Shown: positions 25,362-37,791, counted from the first letter of the stretch. The stretch is 64,000 nt of DNA from Ochrobactrum sp. Marseille-Q0166 (GCF_014397025.1 NZ_JACJUO010000001.1:62001-126000); one strand, 5' to 3'. Notes: generated from the sequence alone by a model not told the origin. Numbers and translations are program-made.

Positions 25362-26255
25362 ATGTCAACTCTGCTTGGAATGAGCCAGCAAATCATCGAT
25401 GATACGATCATGTCGGGCATAGAAGCACAGCAGGCACTTTTTGAAACCAAGGGCGACCCAATAGTTCTGGGACGCATTGGTTCGCTTGAAGTCCGTCTTG
25501 CAAATTCCCGCGACGCCATAGAAGCGGCGCAGGAATTGCGCTTTCGCGTCTTCTTCGAAGAAATGGGTGCCCGCAAGGAAACCATAGAAGAAGTTGAACT
25601 GAGAGACGCAGACCGCTTCGACGCCATTTGCGATCATCTTCTTGTTTATGACACTGCCCTGCCTGTGCCCGAGCACAAACAGATCGTTGGCACCTATCGC
25701 CTGATGCGCAGCGAACAGGCCGAGAAAGCGCTCGGTTTTTATTCGGCAGACGAATATGACGTGCAGCGTCTCGCACTTTCGCGTCCCGACCTTAAGCTTC
25801 TCGAACTTGGCCGCTCTTGTGTAAAGGCGGAATATCGCTCCAAGCGCACGGTCGAGCTACTCTGGCAAGGTGCATGGGCCTATTGCCGTCGTCATTCGAT
25901 TGACGTGATGTTTGGCTGTGCATCGTTCCATGGTGCCGTACCTGCCGCACATGCGCTGGGACTGTCGTTCCTGAATCAGAACTGCCGTGCAACGCCTGAC
26001 TGGGATGTGCGCGCGCTGCCTCATCGCTATCAGCCCATGGACCTGATGCCAAAGGAAGCGATCAACACCAAGGTTGCACTGTTCTCAATGCCACCACTGG
26101 TGAAGGGCTACTTGCGTCTTGGTGCCATGATCGGTGATGGCGCAGTGATAGATGAAGCTTTCGGAACAACGGATGTTTTCATCATCCTCCCGATTGAGCG
26201 CATTTCCAGCCGTTACATTACCTATTACGGCGCGGACGCAAACAGGTTCGTATAA
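25362..26255 (+). CDS. olsB: Ornithine-acyl-ACP N-acyltransferase OlsB
   Basis: A 297-residue GNAT-fold acyltransferase that adds a 3-hydroxy fatty acid to ornithine, the first step in ornithine lipid synthesis. Visible family segments are AIEAAQELRFRVFFEEMGA, IVGTYRLMRSEQAE, LLELGRSCVKAEYRSKRTVELLW (cut here) and MFGCASFHG. An AGGAG site lies eight bases before the ATG. OlsA, the second enzyme, is not in the window. In Sinorhizobium olsB responds to phosphate limitation; the upstream repeat array hints at similar control. Confidence 0.88.
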   Translation: MSTLLGMSQQIIDDTIMSGIEAQQALFETKGDPIVLGRIGSLEVRLANSRDAIEAAQELRFRVFFEEMGARKETIEEVELRDADRFDAICDHLLVYDTALPVPEHKQIVGTYRLMRSEQAEKALGFYSADEYDVQRLALSRPDLKLLELGRSCVKAEYRSKRTVELLWQGAWAYCRRHSIDVMFGCASFHGAVPAAHALGLSFLNQNCRATPDWDVRALPHRYQPMDLMPKEAINTKVALFSMPPLVKGYLRLGAMIGDGAVIDEAFGTTDVFIILPIERISSRYITYYGADANRFV

Positions 26256-26258
26256 AAC

Positions 26259-26287
26259 AAAAGGCGAAGCGCAAGCTTCGCCTTTTT
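26259..26287. terminator. Bidirectional terminator between olsB and mutS
   Basis: AAAAGGCGAAGC (26259-26270) pairs with GCTTCGCCTTTT (26275-26286) around GCAA, with T-runs on both strands between convergent genes. Confidence 0.9.
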
Positions 26288-26291
26288 ACTA

Positions 26292-29024
26292 TCACGCCCT
26301 GCCAGCCAATTCCTTCAGCTTATAAATCAGCTCGAGCGCTTCACGCGGCGTCAACTCATCCGGGCTGATTTCAGCCACGGCTTTGGCGAGTTCACTGTCT
26401 TTTGCGGCTGCCTGCGGCTTGGGTTTTTCCTGTTGCAGAACAACAGAAAACAGCGGCAGATCATCGATCAACTTGTCAGCCTTGCCCGATGTTTCACCCG
26501 CTTCGAGCTGATGCAGCACATCGCGCGCGCGATTGACGACAGCTTCCGGAAGACCTGCAAGGCGCGCAACCTGCACACCATAGGAACGGTCAGCCGCACC
26601 CTTTGCCACTTCATGCAGGAAGACGACATCATTGTCCCATTCCTTGACGCGCATGGTAACGTTGAACAACCGGTCGAGCTTTTCAGAAAGCGCCGTCATT
26701 TCATGGAAATGGGTGGCGAACAGTGCGCGGCAGCGGTTCTTCTCATGCAGATATTCAACAGCAGCCCAGGCGATGGAAAGCCCGTCAAAGGTTGCCGTGC
26801 CACGACCAATTTCATCAAGAATGACCAGCGAACGCTCGCCCGCCTGATTGAGAATGGCAGCGGTTTCAACCATTTCCACCATGAAAGTCGAACGGCCCCG
26901 CGCCAGATCATCAGACGCCCCAACGCGGCTGAAAAGCCTGTCCACGACACCGATCTGTGCGGAACCTGCAGGCACAAACGAGCCCATCTGCGCGAGAATG
27001 ACAATCAAAGCGTTCTGGCGCAGGAAGGTCGATTTACCACCCATATTCGGGCCAGTGAGCAACCAGATCGCGCCATTCCCGCTGTCTGATTGCGGCGAGA
27101 GATCACAATTATTGGCCACAAACGGATTGGCCGCCTGACGGCGCAATGCCTGCTCGACAACCGGATGGCGACCAGCGACAATGTTAAACGACAAACTGTC
27201 ATCAACCAGCGGACGGCAATAGCCTTGCTCTTCAGCAAGAATGGCAAGTGAGGCTGAAACGTCGAACACCGAAAGGGCGACGGCAGCCGCACGAATGCTA
27301 TCGGCATGACTGACCGCTTCCGCCGTTAGTTCCTCAAAGATTGCCAGCTCAATGGAAAGCGCGCGATCAGCGGCATTGGCGATCTTGCTTTCCAGCTCGG
27401 CGAGTTCTGTGGTGGTGAAACGCATGGCATTGGCCATGGTCTGGCGATGGATAAAACGGCCCTTGGCTGCGTCCGTGTCAGTCATCGTGCCGGAATTATT
27501 GGCCGTCACTTCGATGAAATAACCTAGCACATTGTTGTGCTTGATTTTCAACGTTTTAATGCCGGTTTCCTCGATATAATCGGCCTGAAGTCCAGCAATG
27601 ACGCGGCGTGACTGATCACGCAGCGCGCGCATTTCATCGAGTTCTGCATTATAGCCTTCGCGTACAAAACCGCCGTCGCGCTTCAAAAGCGGCATCTCGT
27701 CGGCAAGCGCGCGGTCGATGTGGGCCGCAAAGCTAACAGGCAATGTCTCAATTGCTTCGCGCGCATGTGCCAATTCATCCGGCAGAATGGTGCCTTCGAG
27801 AAGTGAGGCGATACCATTCGCCGCCTCAAAACCACGCTGCAAAGCACCAAGATCGCGCGGACCACCGCGACCAACTGCGAGACGCGAAAGCGCGCGCGGC
27901 ATATCCGGCACGCCTTTCAACTCAAGTCGAAGCCCTTCGCAGAGCGATTGCTCACTCAGAAACCATGAAACGGCATCAAGGCGCAGCGCAATCGCCTTGG
28001 GATCGGTCAAGGGTGCCGTCAGGCGCTCTGCAAGTAAGCGCGCTCCGCCACCCGTCACCGTACGGTCGATGGCCTTGAGCAGACTGCCCTCGCGATTGCC
28101 CGACATGGTACGGGCAAGTTCGAGGCTTGCGCGGGTGGCCGGGTCAATGAAAATCGTGCCGCCTTCATGCTCGCGCTCTGGGCGCATCAAAGGCGGACGC
28201 TCGGCAATCTGTGTCTTTTCAATATAGGCAATTGCGCCGGAAATGGCGGACAGTTCCGAACGGCTGAACTGCCCGAAACCATCAAGCGTTGCGACATTGA
28301 AATAGCGCTGGATGCGCGCCTCGGCGGCACCGCTATCAAACAGCGTCGCAGGCTGTGGCATCACGGCCTTGCCGATCAGATCAAAGGTCGGGCGCAGATC
28401 AGCATCGTGAAACGCCGTGTCTGCGACAACCAATTCGCGTGGATCAACACGGGCAACATCGGCAAAAAGCCGATCTTCCGTTGTCTCCGCAACACGGAAC
28501 GTGCCGGTGGAAATATCGATCCATGCGAGCGCCAGCGCACCGTCGCCTTTGGTACGGCCAAGCGCCATGAGGTAATTGGCTTCAGATGGATCGAGCAGCT
28601 TTTCTTCTGTGATCGTACCCGGTGTGACAAGCCGGATCACATCGCGCCGAACGACCGATTTCGAGCCACGCTTTTTGGCTTCCGCCGGATCTTCAATCTG
28701 TTCACAGACCGCAACACGATAACCTTTGGCGATCAGTCGCTGGAGATAATCATCAGAGGCATGAACCGGCACACCGCACATGGGGATGTCTTCTCCCAAA
28801 TGCTTGCCGCGCTTGGTCAGCGTGATGCCCAATGCTTTGGACGCCTCAACCGCATCGTCAAAAAACAGTTCGTAAAAATCACCCATGCGGTAAAAAAGCA
28901 GCGAATCAACATTCGCAGCTTTGATCTCAATGTACTGTTCCATCATGGGCGTGAGGCGAACAGCGGTTTCCTGCGCGATATTTTCTCCCGCTTCCAACTG
29001 TTTTTCTTCGACCTTCGCTTCCAT
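26292..29024 (-). CDS. mutS: DNA mismatch repair protein MutS
   Basis: A 910-residue mismatch sensor. Domain I holds the wedge motif in [11 protein letters not shown] (Phe-x-Glu, about residue 46). The C-terminal ATPase has Walker [11 protein letters not shown], Walker [18 protein letters not shown] and the composite-site [20 protein letters not shown] site precedes the ATG. It is transcribed divergently from maeB. MutL is not in the window. Confidence 0.97.
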   Translation of the reverse strand: MEAKVEEKQLEAGENIAQETAVRLTPMMEQYIEIKAANVDSLLFYRMGDFYELFFDDAVEASKALGITLTKRGKHLGEDIPMCGVPVHASDDYLQRLIAKGYRVAVCEQIEDPAEAKKRGSKSVVRRDVIRLVTPGTITEEKLLDPSEANYLMALGRTKGDGALALAWIDISTGTFRVAETTEDRLFADVARVDPRELVVADTAFHDADLRPTFDLIGKAVMPQPATLFDSGAAEARIQRYFNVATLDGFGQFSRSELSAISGAIAYIEKTQIAERPPLMRPEREHEGGTIFIDPATRASLELARTMSGNREGSLLKAIDRTVTGGGARLLAERLTAPLTDPKAIALRLDAVSWFLSEQSLCEGLRLELKGVPDMPRALSRLAVGRGGPRDLGALQRGFEAANGIASLLEGTILPDELAHAREAIETLPVSFAAHIDRALADEMPLLKRDGGFVREGYNAELDEMRALRDQSRRVIAGLQADYIEETGIKTLKIKHNNVLGYFIEVTANNSGTMTDTDAAKGRFIHRQTMANAMRFTTTELAELESKIANAADRALSIELAIFEELTAEAVSHADSIRAAAVALSVFDVSASLAILAEEQGYCRPLVDDSLSFNIVAGRHPVVEQALRRQAANPFVANNCDLSPQSDSGNGAIWLLTGPNMGGKSTFLRQNALIVILAQMGSFVPAGSAQIGVVDRLFSRVGASDDLARGRSTFMVEMVETAAILNQAGERSLVILDEIGRGTATFDGLSIAWAAVEYLHEKNRCRALFATHFHEMTALSEKLDRLFNVTMRVKEWDNDVVFLHEVAKGAADRSYGVQVARLAGLPEAVVNRARDVLHQLEAGETSGKADKLIDDLPLFSVVLQQEKPKPQAAAKDSELAKAVAEISPDELTPREALELIYKLKELAGRA

Positions 29025-29179
29025 GCCAAACCTTCATTTATTGCGATTTAAATCCATTTAAAGACATAATAATATCCATATCATGCTTTTTCGGATCAAT
29101 ATCTATTCCAAAATGCGTTGTTTACACTCCCGCGGACTGGCGTTATCGAATTCGTCCCGCAGAAGAAACCGGAGGGAAC

Positions 29180-31474
29180 ATGCCAGTCTCGACGCCGAAG
29201 GGCAACACGCCAGAACGCACACCCACAGCCAGTGAGAAGGAAGCGCTCGACTTTCACGCTCACGGTCGCCCGGGCAAGCTGGAAATCAATCCCACCAAGC
29301 CAATGACCACGCAGCGCGACCTTTCGCTGGCCTATTCCCCGGGCGTCGCAGTACCCGTCAAGGCTATCGCGGAAAATCCCGCCACCGCCTATGATTATAC
29401 GGCCAAGGGCAATCTGGTTGCAGTCATTTCCAACGGCACAGCTATTCTTGGCCTTGGCAATCTTGGCGCACTGGCTTCAAAGCCCGTCATGGAAGGCAAG
29501 GCAGTCCTCTTCAAGCGCTTTGCGGATGTCGATTCCATCGACCTGGAAGTCGATACGACGAATATTGATGAATTCATCAATGCCGTGCGTTATCTCGGCC
29601 CATCCTTCGGTGGCATAAATCTCGAAGATATCAAGGCACCAGACTGCTTCATCATCGAGCAGCGCCTGCGCGAAGTGATGGATATTCCGGTTTTCCATGA
29701 TGACCAGCATGGCACCGCCATCATCGCCGCAGCCGGCATGATCAATGCTCTGCAACTGACGGGCCGCGACATCAAGAATACCAAGCTCGTCTGCAATGGC
29801 GCTGGCTCGGCAGGTATTGCCTGTATCGAACTCATCAAGGCCATCGGCTTCCCGTCCGAAAACGTAACCCTCTGCGATACCAAAGGCGTCGTCTATCAGG
29901 GCCGTGAAGAAGGTATGAACCAGTGGAAGTCGGCCCATGCCATCAAGACTTCCAAGCGCACGCTCGAAGACGCGATGAAAGATGCCGACATCTTCTTCGG
30001 CGTTTCGGCAAAGGGCGCACTGACCAAGGAAATGGTGCGTTCAATGGCGCCAAATCCAATCATCTTTGCCATGGCCAATCCAGACCCGGAAGTTACGCCG
30101 GAAGATGTCGCGGAAGTGCGTGACGATGCCATTGTTGCCACGGGCCGTTCGGACTATCCGAACCAGGTCAACAACGTGCTGGGCTTTCCGTATATTTTCC
30201 GTGGCGCACTCGATGTTCGTGCCACCACGATCAATGACGAGATGAAAATTGCAGCCGTCTATGCAATTGCGGAACTGGCACGTGAAGACGTACCGGATGA
30301 CGTGGTTGCCGCTTATCAGGGCAGCCGTCCGCGCTTTGGTCCGCAATACATCATTCCGGTTCCGTTCGATCCGCGTTTGCTGGCAACCGTTTCGGCGGCT
30401 GTCGCAAAAGCGGCCATTGAAACCGGCGTTGCCGGGCGTGTGATTGAAGATATTGAAGCCTACAAGCAGGAACTGCTTGCCCGTCGCGATCCAATTGCCT
30501 CTACACTGCGCGGCATTTATGAGCGCGTGCGTCGTCAACCAAAGCGCATCGTCTTTGCCGAAGGCGAAGAAGAGCCGACAATGCGTGCCGCTGTTTCCTA
30601 CGTCAATCAGGGGCTTGGTACTGCGATCCTCGTGGGCCGCGAAGAGCGTGTTGCAGAAACCGCCAAGGAAGCCGGTCTCGATCTCAATCGTCCGGGTATT
30701 GAAGTTATCAATGCGCGCCTGTCGAGTCGCAATTCCGTCTATGCGGATTACCTTTACGAGAAACTCCAGCGCAAGGGCTATCTGACGCGCGATTGCCATC
30801 GCCTTATCAACAATGACCGCAATCATTTTGCGGCCTGCATGGTTGCCCTTGGCGATGCAGACGGCATGGTGACGGGGATCACGCGTAACTATGCAACCGG
30901 CCTCGAAGATGTGCGGCGCGTGATCGATTCAAAGCCGGGTCATCGTCTGGTTGGTGTTTCCATTGCGCTCTGCCGTGGCCGCACCGTGTTCATCGCCGAC
31001 ACAGCAGTCCATGAAAAGCCAACCGCCGAAGAGCTCGCCGATATCGCTGTGGAAGCCGCTGGCATGGCACGCCGCATGGGCTATGTGCCGCGTGTTGCAC
31101 TCACCGCATTTTCGACCTTTGGCCATATGGGCGGCGAAAGCGCAACACGTATTCAGGAAGCCGTGCGCATCCTCAATACGCGTCATGTCGATTTCGAGTT
31201 TGATGGCGAAATGAGTGCGGATGTTGCCCTCAATCCGAAGCTGATGGAACGCTATCCGTTTATCCGCTTGTCGGGTCCGGCCAATGTCATTGTCACGCCG
31301 GACAATCATTCGGCATCGATTGCAGCCAATATGCTGCAGGAACTGGGTGGCGCGACCATTATCGGCCCGCTGCTGGTTGGCCTCGACAAACCTGCGCAAA
31401 TCGTCAGCATCGGCGCAAAAGATACCGACATCGTCAATATGGCAGCCATTGCGGCCTATAATGCTGGTAACTGA
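29180..31474 (+). CDS. maeB: NADP-dependent malic enzyme with phosphotransacetylase-like domain
   Basis: A 764-residue enzyme converting malate to pyruvate, CO2 and NADPH. The N-terminal malic enzyme (about 25-430) shows [34 protein letters not shown] and the Rossmann motif [16 protein letters not shown]. The C-terminal 330 residues are a phosphotransacetylase-like domain ([16 protein letters not shown], later [21 protein letters not shown]), thought to be regulatory rather than catalytic in MaeB. A GGAGGG site precedes the ATG. It is monocistronic with its own terminator. Confidence 0.95.
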   Translation: MPVSTPKGNTPERTPTASEKEALDFHAHGRPGKLEINPTKPMTTQRDLSLAYSPGVAVPVKAIAENPATAYDYTAKGNLVAVISNGTAILGLGNLGALASKPVMEGKAVLFKRFADVDSIDLEVDTTNIDEFINAVRYLGPSFGGINLEDIKAPDCFIIEQRLREVMDIPVFHDDQHGTAIIAAAGMINALQLTGRDIKNTKLVCNGAGSAGIACIELIKAIGFPSENVTLCDTKGVVYQGREEGMNQWKSAHAIKTSKRTLEDAMKDADIFFGVSAKGALTKEMVRSMAPNPIIFAMANPDPEVTPEDVAEVRDDAIVATGRSDYPNQVNNVLGFPYIFRGALDVRATTINDEMKIAAVYAIAELAREDVPDDVVAAYQGSRPRFGPQYIIPVPFDPRLLATVSAAVAKAAIETGVAGRVIEDIEAYKQELLARRDPIASTLRGIYERVRRQPKRIVFAEGEEEPTMRAAVSYVNQGLGTAILVGREERVAETAKEAGLDLNRPGIEVINARLSSRNSVYADYLYEKLQRKGYLTRDCHRLINNDRNHFAACMVALGDADGMVTGITRNYATGLEDVRRVIDSKPGHRLVGVSIALCRGRTVFIADTAVHEKPTAEELADIAVEAAGMARRMGYVPRVALTAFSTFGHMGGESATRIQEAVRILNTRHVDFEFDGEMSADVALNPKLMERYPFIRLSGPANVIVTPDNHSASIAANMLQELGGATIIGPLLVGLDKPAQIVSIGAKDTDIVNMAAIAAYNAGN

Positions 31475-31495
31475 TAAGACTGATAAAGACATCAT

Positions 31496-31521
31496 AAAGG
31501 CCGGGCATTGCCCGGCCTTTT
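31496..31521 (+). terminator. Intrinsic terminator after maeB
   Basis: AAAGGCCGGGC (31496-31506) pairs with GCCCGGCCTTT (31510-31520) across a 3-nt loop and runs into TTCTTTT. Confidence 0.9.
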
Positions 31522-31578
31522 CTTTTGAATATTCATACAATTTAAAAACGGCTATAGGATAGTTCCGTCAGTTCCCTC

Positions 31579-31612
31579 CTACCTCTCGCGCTTTGCAAAG
31601 CACGAGAGGTAG
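31579..31612. repeat. 34-nt near-perfect hairpin upstream of glnD
   Basis: CTACCTCTCG (31579-31588) pairs with CGAGAGGTAG (31603-31612). Inside it GCTTTGCAAAGC (31590-31601) is itself a perfect palindrome, leaving one C/A mismatch in the whole structure. No T-run follows, so it is an operator, leader hairpin or palindromic repeat rather than a terminator. Confidence 0.6.
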
Positions 31613-31626
31613 ATTCAACAATGCAT

Positions 31627-31662
31627 AGCGTCCTTTGTGCGTCCAAACGGTTGCACGGCGCT
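31627..31662. repeat. Dispersed 36-bp palindromic repeat, copy 2 (glnD leader)
   Basis: The reverse complement matches 2616-2651 at 32 of 36 positions. The right half (GGACGCACAAAGGACGCT in the other orientation) is identical, while the left inner arm has diverged (GCAACC against GCGTCC), so this copy folds less well. It ends 25 bp before the chosen glnD ATG. Confidence 0.75.
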
Positions 31663-31687
31663 GTGGCAAGCCGGACATACAAGCCGC

Positions 31688-34483
31688 ATGAGCGCACACG
31701 ACCTGAAGCTTGAAGAAATCGTCAATCCAGAGACATTGCGTCGCAAGATCAACGAGCTCGCGGATTCAGCCGACGAGAGTTATCAAAGCCTGCCCGTTCG
31801 CAAGGTCGTTTTACACGCGCTCAAGGATGCGCTCGTTCGCGGTCGGGGCGTTGCGGAAGACATGCTGATGAAGGATGGTGGTGGCACGCTTTGTGCCCGG
31901 CGTCTTTCTTATCTGATGGATACGCTGATCAGCGCATTGTTTGAGTTTGCCAGCACCAAAGCCTATCCGATGCAAAACCCATCCAAGGCCGAGAACATGG
32001 CGATTGTGGCGGTCGGCGGCTATGGGCGCGGCGGACTTGCGCCCGGTTCAGACATCGATCTGCTGTTTCTGCTGCCCTACAAGCAGACGCCATGGGGCGA
32101 GCAGGTCGCTGAATACATGCTCTACATGCTTTGGGATATGGGACTGAAGGTCGGCCATTCTACCCGCAATATCGACGAATGCATTCGTCTTTCGCGCGAA
32201 GATATGACGATCCGCACCGCCATTCTGGATGCACGTTTTATCATCGGCAATCGCGATCTGTTCAATGCGCTCAACACGCGTTTTGACGAAGAAGTGGTCA
32301 AGGACACCGGGCCCGAATTCATCCAGGCCAAGCTTGCCGAGCGTGACAATCGCCACAAGAAAGCAGGCGAAACCCGCTATCTGGTCGAGCCAAACGTCAA
32401 GGAAGGCAAAGGCGGACAGCGCGATCTGCATACGCTGTTCTGGATCGCCAAGTATTTCTACCGTGTCAAAAGCAAGGAAGAACTGGTCAAGCTAGGCGTG
32501 CTTTCGCGAGCGGAGTTGCGCCTGTTCAACAAGGCGGAAGATTTTCTCTGGGCCGTGCGTTGCCATATGCATTTTGCGACGCTGAAGGCGGAAGAGCGCC
32601 TTTCCTTCGACATCCAGCCGGAAATCGCGCAGCGTCTTGGGTATACCGCGCATCCCGGCCAGAACTATGTCGAACGCTTCATGAAGCATTACTTCCTCGT
32701 CGCCAAGGATGTCGGCGATCTGACCCGCATTCTTTGTGCGGCGCTGGAAGAGGAACAGGCCAAGCATGTGCCCGGCTTCAATCGCATCTTTTTGACGTTC
32801 TCCAACCGGAAGCGCAAACTGGCAGGCACGAAAGATTTTATCTCTGAGAACCATCGCATCAACATTGCCGATGCCGATGTGTTCAAACGCGATCCGGTCA
32901 ATATCATCCGCATCTTCCATCTTGCCGATAAGCTCGGGCTGGAATTTCACCCCGATGCCATGCAACAGCTCACCCGCTCGTTGAAACTCATCAATGCGGA
33001 ACTGCGTGATAACCCGGAAGCCAACAGGCTGTTTCTCGAAGTACTGACCTCCCCGCGCAATCCCGAGTTGATCCTACGCCGCATGAACGAATCCGGCGTG
33101 CTCGGAAAATTCATCCCGGATTTTGGCAAGATCGTCGCGATGATGCAGTTCAATATGTATCATCACTATACGGTCGATGAACATCTTCTGCGCTGCATTG
33201 CCGTGCTTTCCGAGATTGAACATGGCGAGTTGGAAAACGAGCATCCGCTGGCCAATCAGCTGATTTCAACGCTCAAACGCGACCGTAATCTTCTTTATGT
33301 GGCGATGCTTCTGCATGATATTGCCAAGGGACGACCCGAAGATCATTCGATTGCCGGCGCACGTATTGCTAAAAAACTTTGTCCGCGCTTCGGCCTTTCA
33401 AAATCGGAAACCGAAACCGTCGAATGGCTGGTGCGCGAACATCTGACCATGAGCATGATTGCGCAATCACGTGATCTCAATGATCGCAAAACGATTGTCG
33501 ATTTTGCCGACACGGTTCAGACCATGGAGCGGCTGAAGCTTCTTCTGATCCTGACGGTCTGCGATATCAAGGGTGTGGGCCCCGGTGTTTGGAATGGCTG
33601 GAAAGGCCAGCTGTTGCGGACGCTGTTCTTTGAAACAGAATTGGTCCTCACGGGTGGCTTCTCCAAACTGCCGCGTGCGGATCGTGACCGGCAGGCACGC
33701 GCAGCGCTTGCCGAAAAGCTTGCCGATTGGCCACAAGCTGAGCGTGACGCCTATCTCGCCCTGCACTACACCAATTACTTCCTCACTGTGAGCCTTGATG
33801 ATCAGGTGCGGCATGCGCATTTCATCCGCGAGGCGGACAAAAACGGACGTGCGCTGGCTACCATGGCCAAGCCGCATACTTTTGAAGCGGTGACTGAAAT
33901 CACTGTTCTTGCCCCCGACCACCCCCGACTTCTTTCGATCATCACCGGTGCCTGTGCAGCGGCTGGTGGCAATATCGTCGATGCGCAGATTTTCACCACC
34001 GGCGACGGACGTGCACTTGATACGATCCTCATCAGCCGAGAATTTGATACCGATGAAGACGAGCGCCGCCGCGCGGAACGTGTGGGCAAGGTGATTGAGG
34101 ACGTGCTATCCGGCAAGGCGCATCTTCCGGATGTGCTGGCCAAACGCACCAAGCCAAAACGCGGAGCGAAAGCTTTCCAAGTGGAGCCGCGTGTGGAGAT
34201 CAACAACACTTTTTCCGACAAATTCACCGTCATTGAAGTGGAAGGTCTTGACCGGCCAGGCCTTTTATCGGAACTGACCGGCCTTATTTCTGACCTTTCC
34301 TTGGATATTGCTTCAGCGCATATCACGACCTTCGGCGAGAAGGTGATCGACAGTTTTTATGTAACGGATCTGGTAGGGCACAAGATTTCAAATGCAACCC
34401 GACAGGGCAATATCAGGCGTAAGCTTCTTGCTGTGCTGGGTGGCGAAAACGGCGCCAAGACCAATGGTCGCGCAGCAGCATAG
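31688..34483 (+). CDS. glnD: Bifunctional uridylyltransferase/uridylyl-removing enzyme GlnD
   Basis: A 931-residue glutamine sensor that adds and removes UMP on PII proteins. In order: nucleotidyltransferase domain with [19 protein letters not shown], a central linker, the HD domain with [15 protein letters not shown] (UMP removal), and two C-terminal ACT domains ([18 protein letters not shown], then [15 protein letters not shown]) that sense glutamine. The start [11 protein letters not shown] at 31688 is chosen; the frame is open from 31637. murJ follows after 12 bp. Confidence 0.96.
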   Translation: MSAHDLKLEEIVNPETLRRKINELADSADESYQSLPVRKVVLHALKDALVRGRGVAEDMLMKDGGGTLCARRLSYLMDTLISALFEFASTKAYPMQNPSKAENMAIVAVGGYGRGGLAPGSDIDLLFLLPYKQTPWGEQVAEYMLYMLWDMGLKVGHSTRNIDECIRLSREDMTIRTAILDARFIIGNRDLFNALNTRFDEEVVKDTGPEFIQAKLAERDNRHKKAGETRYLVEPNVKEGKGGQRDLHTLFWIAKYFYRVKSKEELVKLGVLSRAELRLFNKAEDFLWAVRCHMHFATLKAEERLSFDIQPEIAQRLGYTAHPGQNYVERFMKHYFLVAKDVGDLTRILCAALEEEQAKHVPGFNRIFLTFSNRKRKLAGTKDFISENHRINIADADVFKRDPVNIIRIFHLADKLGLEFHPDAMQQLTRSLKLINAELRDNPEANRLFLEVLTSPRNPELILRRMNESGVLGKFIPDFGKIVAMMQFNMYHHYTVDEHLLRCIAVLSEIEHGELENEHPLANQLISTLKRDRNLLYVAMLLHDIAKGRPEDHSIAGARIAKKLCPRFGLSKSETETVEWLVREHLTMSMIAQSRDLNDRKTIVDFADTVQTMERLKLLLILTVCDIKGVGPGVWNGWKGQLLRTLFFETELVLTGGFSKLPRADRDRQARAALAEKLADWPQAERDAYLALHYTNYFLTVSLDDQVRHAHFIREADKNGRALATMAKPHTFEAVTEITVLAPDHPRLLSIITGACAAAGGNIVDAQIFTTGDGRALDTILISREFDTDEDERRRAERVGKVIEDVLSGKAHLPDVLAKRTKPKRGAKAFQVEPRVEINNTFSDKFTVIEVEGLDRPGLLSELTGLISDLSLDIASAHITTFGEKVIDSFYVTDLVGHKISNATRQGNIRRKLLAVLGGENGAKTNGRAAA

Positions 34484-34495
34484 GTTTTTCAATAA

Positions 34496-36085
34496 ATGAG
34501 TTTGGTCAAAAAGTTCGCAACCGTTGCGTCTGGCACGCTGATGAGCCGCATTTTTGGCTTCACGCGCGAAATGTTCATGGCGGCAGCACTCGGCACCGGC
34601 CCGGTCGCGGATGCGTTCAATGCGGCTTTCCGTTTCCCCAACACATTCCGCAGATTGTTTGCGGAAGGCGCGTTTAACGCAGCCTTCGTACCTCTGTTTG
34701 CCAAGGAAATCGAAAAGAACGGCATGGATGGCGCACGCCGCTTTTCCGAAGAAGTGTTTGGCGTTCTTTTCACGGTGCTGCTTTTCATCACCATCATCAT
34801 GGAACTCTCCATGCCGTTTATTGTGCGCACGGTCATTGCGCCGGGCTTCACCGATGATCCCGTAAAGTTTGATAATACGGTGCGGCTGGCAATCATCATG
34901 TTCCCCTATCTCGCCTGTATGTCGCTGGCTTCGATGATGGCGGGCATGCTCAATTCGCTGCATCGCTATTTTGCAGCGGCAATTGCACCGGTCTTTCTCA
35001 ATATCATCCTGATCGCTGTTCTGGCTTTCGCATGGTGGCAGGGCTATGACGCGCTGGCTGTCGGCTATGCACTTTCATGGGGTGTAATGGCTGCAGGTCT
35101 TGTGCAGCTTGCCATCGTCTGGATCGACGTGCGCGTTGCGGGCATCAAAATCGGCTTCAAGCGCCCGCGCCTGACACCCGGCGTTAAACGCCTGCTTGTG
35201 CTGGCATTTCCTGCCGCCATCACCGGCGGTATCACGCAAATCAATCTGCTGATCAACACCAATATCGCATCGGGCATGGAAGGTGCCGTTTCCTCGCTCG
35301 TCTATGCCGACCGTATTTATCAATTGCCGCTTGGCGTCGTCGGGATCGCCGTTGCAACCGTGCTGCTGCCGGAATTGTCGCGCGCACTGCGCGGCGGGCA
35401 CATGAAGGAAGCTTCGAACCTGCAAAATCGTTCGGTTGAGTTCACACTGTTTCTGACCCTTCCCGCAGCCGCCGCCCTTTTGGTGATGTCAGAACCAATC
35501 GTTCGTCTGCTGTTTGAACGCGGACAGTTCAGTGCAGAATCGACTCTTGTTGTTTCCAATATTCTCGCAATTTACGGCATCGGCCTTCCTGCTTTCGTGT
35601 TGATCAAAGCTTTCATTCCCGGCTTTTTTGCGCGTGAAGACACGCGGACACCGATGATCTTTGCCGCTATCTCGGTGGCGGTGAACATAACGCTGGCAAT
35701 CACGCTGTTTTCACGCATGGGACCGAGCGGCATTGCGATTGCAGAAATTACAGCAGGCTGGGTCAATGCCGCATTGTTGTTTGCAACGCTGGTCAAGCGT
35801 GGCCACTGGGGCAACGATATCCCGCTTCTCACCCGTATTCCACGCCTGTTGATCGCAGCCGGTGTCATGGCCATAGGCATTCATTTTGCCATAGGATATT
35901 TTGCGCACGAACTCTCATCAGCAGCGCCTTTCAGCATTCGTGCCGGGACGGTAACAGTCATGGTTCTGGCTGCCATGCTTGTCTATTTTGCTCTGGCCTT
36001 CGGGCTTGGCGGCGCAAACACGGCAATGATCCGTCGTGGCATCAAGCGCGGGGGTGCGAAAAAGGAAGCTGGCACTGACACATAA
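34496..36085 (+). CDS. murJ: Lipid II flippase MurJ
   Basis: A 529-residue MOP-superfamily membrane protein with about 14 transmembrane helices that flips the peptidoglycan precursor lipid II. The start [21 protein letters not shown], with [19 protein letters not shown] after it, is the MurJ/MviN signature. [16 protein letters not shown] follows. It lies 12 bp after glnD and before trpS, a linkage conserved in rhizobia. Confidence 0.96.
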   Translation: MSLVKKFATVASGTLMSRIFGFTREMFMAAALGTGPVADAFNAAFRFPNTFRRLFAEGAFNAAFVPLFAKEIEKNGMDGARRFSEEVFGVLFTVLLFITIIMELSMPFIVRTVIAPGFTDDPVKFDNTVRLAIIMFPYLACMSLASMMAGMLNSLHRYFAAAIAPVFLNIILIAVLAFAWWQGYDALAVGYALSWGVMAAGLVQLAIVWIDVRVAGIKIGFKRPRLTPGVKRLLVLAFPAAITGGITQINLLINTNIASGMEGAVSSLVYADRIYQLPLGVVGIAVATVLLPELSRALRGGHMKEASNLQNRSVEFTLFLTLPAAAALLVMSEPIVRLLFERGQFSAESTLVVSNILAIYGIGLPAFVLIKAFIPGFFAREDTRTPMIFAAISVAVNITLAITLFSRMGPSGIAIAEITAGWVNAALLFATLVKRGHWGNDIPLLTRIPRLLIAAGVMAIGIHFAIGYFAHELSSAAPFSIRAGTVTVMVLAAMLVYFALAFGLGGANTAMIRRGIKRGGAKKEAGTDT

Positions 36086-36177
36086 TTGTCCTTGAAAGCC
36101 GATTGTCGCTCTGCGAAAAGGCCTGTAATCAAACCCCTTCGCTCTCCACCGGCGAAGGCCAACATCAGGATAACATC

Positions 36178-37245
36178 ATGAGCACGTTCAAGCCGCTTGT
36201 TTTCTCCGGCGTTCAACCGACCGGAAACCTTCACCTCGGTAATTATCTGGGTGCCATCAAGCGGTGGGTAGAGGTTCAGGAGACACAAGAATGTATCTAC
36301 TGCGTGGTAGACATGCATGCCTTGACCGTCTCGCCCGATCCGCTCGAGCTGATCCAGTCCACCCGCGAAGTGACCGCCGCCTTCCTCGCCGCCGGTATCG
36401 ATCCTAAGCGAAGCATCGTCTTCAACCAGAGCCGCGTGATGCAGCATGCCGAGCTTGCCTGGGTGTTCAACTGTGTGGCGCGCATCGGCTGGATGAGCCG
36501 CATGACGCAGTTTAAGGACAAGGCTGGCAAAGACCGCGAAAATGCTTCGCTTGGTCTGTTTGCCTATCCTAGCCTGATGGCGGCTGACATTCTGCTTTAT
36601 CGCGCGACCCATGTTCCTGTTGGTGAAGACCAGAAACAGCATCTCGAACTGACGCGCGATATCGCGCAGAAGTTCAACAATGACTATTCTGACCGTATTG
36701 CGTCGCTGGGTATTGGCGTGGACATGCAGGTGGGGGATGAACAGGTTTCCGGTTTCTTCCCGCTGACAGAGCCGATGATTTCGGGTCCGGCCATGCGGAT
36801 CATGTCGCTGCGTGACGGCACCAAGAAAATGTCGAAATCCGACCCGTCGGACCTGTCGCGCATCAACCTGATTGATGACGAAGAAACCATCAACAAGAAG
36901 ATCCGCAAAGCCAAAACCGATTCCGATGGTCTGCCTTCGGAACTCGATGGCCTGACCGGTCGCCCGGAAGCAGACAATCTGGTCGGCGTCTATGCAGCGC
37001 TTTCGTCAAAATCGAAGGAAGATATTCTGCGCGAGTTTGGTGGACGCCAGTTCTCCGAATTCAAGGCAGCACTTGCTGATCTGGCGGTATCAAAGCTTTC
37101 GCCAATCACCCATGAAATGCGCCGTCTGGTGGCCGATCCTGCCTATATCGACAGCGTTCTCAAAGATGGTGGCGAACGAGCAGGCGTCATTGCAGAAGCA
37201 AACATGCGCCATGTGCGCGATATCATCGGCTGGCTGCAAGACTGA
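36178..37245 (+). CDS. trpS: Tryptophanyl-tRNA synthetase
   Basis: A 355-residue class I synthetase charging tRNA-Trp. The HIGH-type motif is [11 protein letters not shown] near residue 17, and the KMSKS motif is [10 protein letters not shown] near residue 218. GVQPTGNLH at the N-terminus is typical. I chose the ATG at 36178 with AGGATAA upstream; the longer frame from 36103 lacks family features. It follows murJ by 92 bp. I see no T-box or tryptophan-rich leader peptide. Confidence 0.96.
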   Translation: MSTFKPLVFSGVQPTGNLHLGNYLGAIKRWVEVQETQECIYCVVDMHALTVSPDPLELIQSTREVTAAFLAAGIDPKRSIVFNQSRVMQHAELAWVFNCVARIGWMSRMTQFKDKAGKDRENASLGLFAYPSLMAADILLYRATHVPVGEDQKQHLELTRDIAQKFNNDYSDRIASLGIGVDMQVGDEQVSGFFPLTEPMISGPAMRIMSLRDGTKKMSKSDPSDLSRINLIDDEETINKKIRKAKTDSDGLPSELDGLTGRPEADNLVGVYAALSSKSKEDILREFGGRQFSEFKAALADLAVSKLSPITHEMRRLVADPAYIDSVLKDGGERAGVIAEANMRHVRDIIGWLQD

Positions 37246-37302
37246 TAAATAATACGGCGCTGCCTGCTTGCGGGCGGCGCTTTGCAATGCCACATTATCG
37301 CC

Positions 37303-37791
37303 ATGGTATCAAAACGACTTAGCCGGGAAGCTGGCCACCGACGTAAGTTTCTTGCCGTTATTGACGAGACGCCCGAATGTGGACGTGCCGTTGCCTATGC
37401 TGCACGCCGCGCCAAAAATACCAACGGCGCACTTGTCATGCTTTTTGTCATAGACAATTCGGATTTTCAGCAGATTCTTGGCGTCGGGGAGATCATGCGT
37501 GCAGAGGCTGAAGAACGTGCCCGCTCTACGCTGGAAAAATTCGCGGCCAAACTACGTGAAGAACAGGGTATTGAGCCTGAGCTGATTATCCGGGAGGGCC
37601 GCATCTCAGACGAGCTGACAAGCCTTATCGAAGAAGATCAGGATATTGCTATTCTCGTACTTGCGGCAGGATCGGGCAATGAAGGCCCGGGCCCTCTCGT
37701 GCAATCTCTCGCCAATCGCGCCCAGTTCCAGATTCCGGTTACAGTCATTCCAGCCGGTCTTTCGGATGAAGACATTGATGCGGTGACATAA
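37303..37791 (+). CDS. Universal stress protein (UspA family)
   Basis: A 162-residue single-domain Usp. The start KFLAVIDETPECGRAVAYAARRAK and the C-terminal SGNEGPGPLVQSLANRAQFQIPVTVIP follow the Usp fold. The G-x2-G-x9-G(S/T) ATP motif is only partly recognisable, so nucleotide binding is uncertain. The start MVSKRL at 37303 is preferred over 37282; neither has a strong ribosome site. It lies 57 bp after trpS and 107 bp before nfuA. Confidence 0.85.
   Translation: MVSKRLSREAGHRRKFLAVIDETPECGRAVAYAARRAKNTNGALVMLFVIDNSDFQQILGVGEIMRAEAEERARSTLEKFAAKLREEQGIEPELIIREGRISDELTSLIEEDQDIAILVLAAGSGNEGPGPLVQSLANRAQFQIPVTVIPAGLSDEDIDAVT

Noticed and set aside
34388..34963. Minus-strand reading frame of 191 codons across the end of glnD and start of murJ
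   Set aside because: It is antisense to two clear genes, has low-complexity His/Arg/Glu content and no ribosome site, so it is a shadow of the GC-biased third positions.
36136..36158. Leader hairpin CCTTCG/CGAAGG before trpS as a tryptophan attenuator
   Set aside because: The stem is only 6 bp, with no leader peptide, Trp codons or T-run.
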